Source: Mesorhizobium amorphae CCNWGS0123
GTDB lineage: Bacteria; Pseudomonadota; Alphaproteobacteria; Rhizobiales; Rhizobiaceae
Assembly (NCBI RefSeq): GCF_001686985.1
Contig: NZ_CP015322.1
Span: forward strand, 744,001-808,000
Direction of reading: 5' to 3'
Length of the DNA: 64,000 nucleotides
Part shown: positions 61,066 to 64,000 of the stretch, piece after piece
Numbering within the stretch: position 1 is the first letter of the stretch
Layout of the letters: every line of letters starts with the position of its first letter
Notes under the pieces: generated by a model
The model's input: the letters and a program-made list of their open reading frames with translations, nothing else
Database searches by the model: none
What the model was told of the DNA's origin: nothing
Position numbers and translations under genes: made by a program

Positions 61066-62684
61066 TCAAAACGGTCTCTGAGCCCCATCATGCATGCTGG
61101 CATGAGCGAGCTCGTCGAGGACCAGCAGGGGCAGCAGATCGGTGATGTTGGCGTCTGTGGCGCGCTGCGGCAATTCGCTGAGGACGTGGCGCAAGTAGGC
61201 CAAGGGTTCGATGCCGCAGGCGCGGCAGGTCAGCATCAGGCTGTATATGACGGCGCTGGCTTTGGCTCCATCCACGGTGCCGCTGAACAGCCAACTCTTC
61301 CTGCCAGTGGCAAAAATTCTGATGTCGCGCTCCAGAAGGTTGTTGTCGATCGGCATCCTGCCGTCTTCTGTGTATCTCGTCAGGTACTCCCACTGGTTCA
61401 GGGTATAGGACACAGCATCGCCGATCTTGCTATCGGGCAAGACTTTCGGCTCGATGTCGTCGAGCCATGCCTTGAGAGCATTGAGGATGGGGACGCTGTG
61501 CTGCTGACGAAGGCGGCGAATGCAATCGGCTTGTGTTTCGCCCTTGTCCGATTTTCCGTTCCGCGCTTGGCCTTCAACCCGGTAGAGCTGCTCGAAGAAC
61601 TTGAGCGCCTGCTCCGACGGACCGCCGCCTCTCTTCCTCGCCTTGAGGGCATCGACAAAGCGCCGTCTGGAATGGGCCATGCAGCCAAGATGGATTGCAC
61701 CTTCCAGCGTGCGCCAGGCAGTATAGCCATTATGCCGCGGTATTCGCCGAGGAAGGCCTGCGGGTGTATCTGGCCGCGGCCCGTCTGATAATCGAGCAGC
61801 ACGATCGGCTCGTCACTATCCTCGCCGCTCCGGTAAGCCCACATATATGACGTGCTGATGGCCTCTCGATCCTTTTCCTTCAGCACCTGAACCGTCGTCT
61901 CGTCGCCATGGATGAGAGGCTGCGATCTGAGCCGCAGCTTCAAGGCGTCATAGATGCGTGAGAGATGCTTCTCGCTCGATCCGATCACCCAATGCCCCAG
62001 AGCGCCGCGGCTGACGGGAACGCCGGCACGCTCGAAGGCTTGGCTCAAGCGGTAGAGCGGCGTGCCGTCGACGTACTTGTGAACAAGAGCAAATGCCAGC
62101 GTCGAGGCCGTGGCGATGCTGCCCGGCAAGGGCTGCGCGGGCATCGGCGCGATCACGACCGGCGTATTGATGCCGGTGCGATCGCAATGGCGGCAGGCAT
62201 ACTTGAGCCGCACATTCTGCAGGACCTTCGCCTTCACCTCGATATGAAGCTGCTCGGTAACGGCCTCGCCCATGCGATGCATCTGGTGACGGCAGCAAGG
62301 ACAGGCCTTCTGATCGTCGGGAAGGTCATACTCGACGCGTTCGCGCGGCAAGTGTTCCGGCAGTGCCTTGCGGCCACGCTTCTTTCCCTCCGGCTTTTCG
62401 GTGACGGAAAGCCGGTGTCCGGGAGGTTGACGACATTGCTATCTTCGCTGCCGGCGTCGTCTTCATCGGCAATCTGTTCGGCCTCATTGAAGAGGCGATC
62501 AACGTGCTTTTCGCTCTTGAGCGCAAAACGATGTGAGCGCGCTAGCGCCAACTCTTCCTCGAGCTTGGCCACGTGCGCCGGCGAGTTGACGGTTCTGCGC
62601 CTGCAGCGTAGCAATACGCGCCATCAACTCTTCAACATTCGGTTTGCCGGGTCGATTCATCGTAGTTTTGAATCTGAACCGCAC
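61066..62684 (-). pseudogene. tnpC: tnpC of a second IS66-family element, several frameshifts
   Basis: Pieces in order from 62684: MRFRFKTTMNRPGKPNVEEL, LEEELALARSHRFALKSEKH, NVVNLPDTGFPSPKS, HLPRERVEYDLPDDQKACPC with the zinc-type CRHQMHRMGEAV, VRLKYACRHCDRTGINTPVV, VHKYVDGTPLYRLSQAFERA, LIHGDETTVQVLKEKD (catalytic Asp), VLLDYQTGRGQIHPQAFLGE. A frameshift near 61715 leads to LGCMAHSRRRFVDALKARKR and PIDNNLLERDIRIFATGRKS, ending near 61066. At least three shifts are needed. The last ~20 residues differ from normal TnpC ends and overlap the IS5a end. Confidence 0.82.
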
Positions 62685-62714
62685 CGACGCGACAACGGCA
62701 CAATTCGGGAGCCG

Positions 62715-63068
62715 TCAGCCCGCAACCTGATATTGCCGCACCGGATGGCGCACCATTGCGTCGACGTCGATGCCGTCGAGAATCCAATGGAGCTGCTCGG
62801 TCGTCAGCGTAACCACCGCCGTCTCCCGGCGCGGCCACCGGAACTTGTCCTCGGTCAGCCGCTTTAGAACCAGCACGAAGCCGGACCGGTCAAAGAACAA
62901 GAGTTTCATCCGGTCGCGACGGCGATTGCAAAATGCAAAGACAGCAGGTGCAAACGGATCGAGCGCCATCGTCTCCTGAACCAGGACCGCAAGGCTGTTG
63001 ATGCCGGCCCGAAAGTCGATCGGCTCGCGGTGCAGGTAGACTTTCAGGTCAGCGCCCAGTCTGAACAT
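62715..63068 (-). CDS. tnpB: TnpB of the second IS66-family element
   Basis: 117 residues, ATG 63068. MFRLGADLKVYLHREPIDFR, AGINSLAVLVQETMALDPFA, PAVFAFCNRRRDRMKLLFFD and RSGFVLVLKRLTEDKFRWPR are standard TnpB blocks (compare the split tnpB of nest 1). The frame is intact, while tnpC is degraded and tnpA is lost apart from its 3' end. Confidence 0.87.
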   Translation of the reverse strand: MFRLGADLKVYLHREPIDFRAGINSLAVLVQETMALDPFAPAVFAFCNRRRDRMKLLFFDRSGFVLVLKRLTEDKFRWPRRETAVVTLTTEQLHWILDGIDVDAMVRHPVRQYQVAG

Positions 63069-63078
63069 GACCCAGTGC

Positions 63079-63165
63079 TCAGATGATCGCCGTCAATGCA
63101 TCCACATCACCGCATTCCTGCGGCGCGGCAATGAACGTGAGAGCGCGCATTGCATCGCCTGAACT
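63079..63165 (-). pseudogene. tnpA: 3' end of tnpA of the second IS66 element
   Basis: A short frame LTFIAAPQECGDVDALTAII ends at 63079, just before tnpB. It fits the C-terminal end of an IS66 TnpA by position and size; the rest is cut off by the next element. Recognition is weak on sequence alone. Confidence 0.45.
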
Positions 63166-63187
63166 GCTCCCGGATGTTGGGCCGTTG

Positions 63188-63239
63188 CCTCATCTGATTT
63201 GCTCCCCGCAGTTTTGGGGCGGGAGCAAATCAGATGAGG
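63188..63239. repeat. Perfect 19-bp inverted repeat before the last transposase
   Basis: CCTCATCTGATTTGCTCCC (63188-63206) and its exact complement GGGAGCAAATCAGATGAGG (63221-63239), 14-bp spacer. It covers the region of a possible ATG at 63234 and may be the end of the element to the right, a hairpin in its leader, or two abutting IS ends. Confidence 0.7.
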
Positions 63240-63248
63240 CGGATAAGC

Positions 63249-64000
63249 ATGGCGACGCGGGATGAGCTGGTGAAGGTGGTAGCGGCGCGCTACGCCCGAG
63301 GCGATCGGGCAGAGAAGTCGCGCATTCTCGATGAATTCGCGGCGGTAAGCGGCTTTCACCGCAAGCATGCCATGCGGTTGCTGCGGAATGGACCACCGGC
63401 GGAGCGTTCGGGCCCGCGACCGGAGCGCCGGCTTTATGACGACGCGGTGCGCGAAGCGCTGATCGTGCTCTGGGAAGCTTCGGACCGCATCTGCGGCAAG
63501 CGTCTAAAGATGCTGATACCGATTTTGGTGGAGGCGATGGAGCGTCACGGGCATCTGCATCTAACCGCCGAGATCCGCACACGGTTATTGGCGATGAGCG
63601 CGGCGACGATCGACCGCGCCCTTCGCGAGGTTCGAGACATCGCTGGTGGGCCGAGACGCCGTCGCAGTACAGCGTCCACCGCGCTGCGGCGCAGCATTCC
63701 GATCCTAACCTTCTCCGATTGGCAGGATCCTCCGCCTGGATTCGTCGAGGCCGACCTGGTGGCGCACAGCGGACCGACGACGCGGGGAAGCTTCATACAG
63801 ACGCTTTGTCTTACCGACGTCGCGAGCGGATGGACGGAATGCGCGCCCTTGCTGGTGCGTGAACAGAAGCTGTTGAGCGAGGTGCTGACGGTATTGCGGC
63901 GGCTCCTGCCATTTCAGCTTCTCGGATTCGACACGGACAATGACAGCGTGTTCCTGAACGAGACGATACGCGACTACTGTCTGGATGCCGGCATCGAGTT
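63249..64000 (+). CDS. DDE integrase-type transposase, C-terminus beyond window
   Basis: At least 250 residues from ATG 63249 (ATG 63234 in frame also possible), open to the window end. N-terminal helix-turn-helix (MATRDELVKVVAARYARGDR, RILDEFAAVSGFHRKHAMRL), then a linker domain (YDDAVREALIVLWEASDRIC, MLIPILVEAMERHGHL) and the start of a retroviral-type integrase core: FVEADLVAHSGPTTRGSFIQ (first catalytic Asp) and GFDTDNDSVFLNETIRDYC (second Asp). The catalytic Glu would lie past the edge. This belongs to the ISNCY/Mu-like integrase transposases common in rhizobia. Confidence 0.8.
   Translation, partial: MATRDELVKVVAARYARGDRAEKSRILDEFAAVSGFHRKHAMRLLRNGPPAERSGPRPERRLYDDAVREALIVLWEASDRICGKRLKMLIPILVEAMERHGHLHLTAEIRTRLLAMSAATIDRALREVRDIAGGPRRRRSTASTALRRSIPILTFSDWQDPPPGFVEADLVAHSGPTTRGSFIQTLCLTDVASGWTECAPLLVREQKLLSEVLTVLRRLLPFQLLGFDTDNDSVFLNETIRDYCLDAGIE

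Larger units (their letters stand above)
53822..61078 (-). mobile_element. Outer shell of nest 2: IS5a, split into two parts
   Basis: Left end GAGTCTGTTTTGAAATTC at 53822 and inverted right end (GAGACCGTTTTGAAAAC) finishing near 61078. The transposase C-terminal half is at 53838-54300 and the N-terminal half at 60652-60985, both minus strand. The break lies inside the sequence CCAATCGG, which is present on both sides (8 bp). Together the halves give a roughly 0.9-kb IS5-type element. Confidence 0.75.

Overview
The window looks like part of a large repABC plasmid (or plasmid-derived replicon) of a rhizobial alphaproteobacterium. The evidence is a complete repA-repB-repC replication and partition operon with its antisense RNA, two DUF1403/ScpB/tyrosine-recombinase modules of a kind familiar from rhizobial plasmids, high-GC coding, and very dense IS content (IS3, IS5, IS21, IS66, IS91, IS110, IS630, IS1380, RIT). 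No rRNA, tRNA, CRISPR array, nod box or conjugation gene was recognised. Family assignments are made by reading motifs; no database search was run.

Layout. (1) 1-7639, minus strand: a DNA phosphorothioation (Dnd-type) operon, dndA-dndC-dndD-dndE, followed by a small protein, a second DndD-like ATPase and a second DndE-like protein that runs off the left edge. No dndB is present. (2) 7947-20786: the replicon core. repABC (13.8-17.4 kb) carries parS-like palindromes and a counter-transcribed RNA. It is bracketed by two diverged, inverted copies of an integrase / DUF1403 / ScpB module; the left copy also carries a vapBC toxin-antitoxin pair overlapping its integrase gene. Palindromes with 7-bp spacers sit beside both integrases. 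(3) 20.8-25.2 kb: scrap yard of IS fragments around an intact phosphopantetheinyl transferase. (4) 25.9-37.4 kb and 50.1-53.7 kb: a small biosynthetic locus with a 2,424-residue NRPS/PKS hybrid (TE-A-PCP-KS-AT-KR-ACP), an enoyl-CoA hydratase, an ADP-forming acyl-CoA synthetase, a GntR regulator and a betaine-aldehyde-type dehydrogenase. (5) 37.5-49.95 kb: a nested transposon block splitting that locus. An IS5-family element contains an IS66-family element, which contains a serine-recombinase element, an IS21-family element and a RIT (recombinase-in-trio) element; target duplications can be read for most layers. (6) 53.8-61.1 kb: a second nest, IS5a containing IS5b containing IS21b containing an IS91-type element. 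(7) 61.1-64.0 kb: a decayed IS66 element and the start of another transposase.

How the parts relate. The dnd operon would modify host DNA with sulfur and perhaps defend it. The PPTase would activate the carrier domains of the megasynthase; the CoA ligase and hydratase plausibly supply or process acyl-CoA intermediates (inference). The two nests can be removed on paper using their direct repeats. Removing the first puts the CoA ligase next to the GntR gene, which suggests one gene neighbourhood that was later split by mobile elements.
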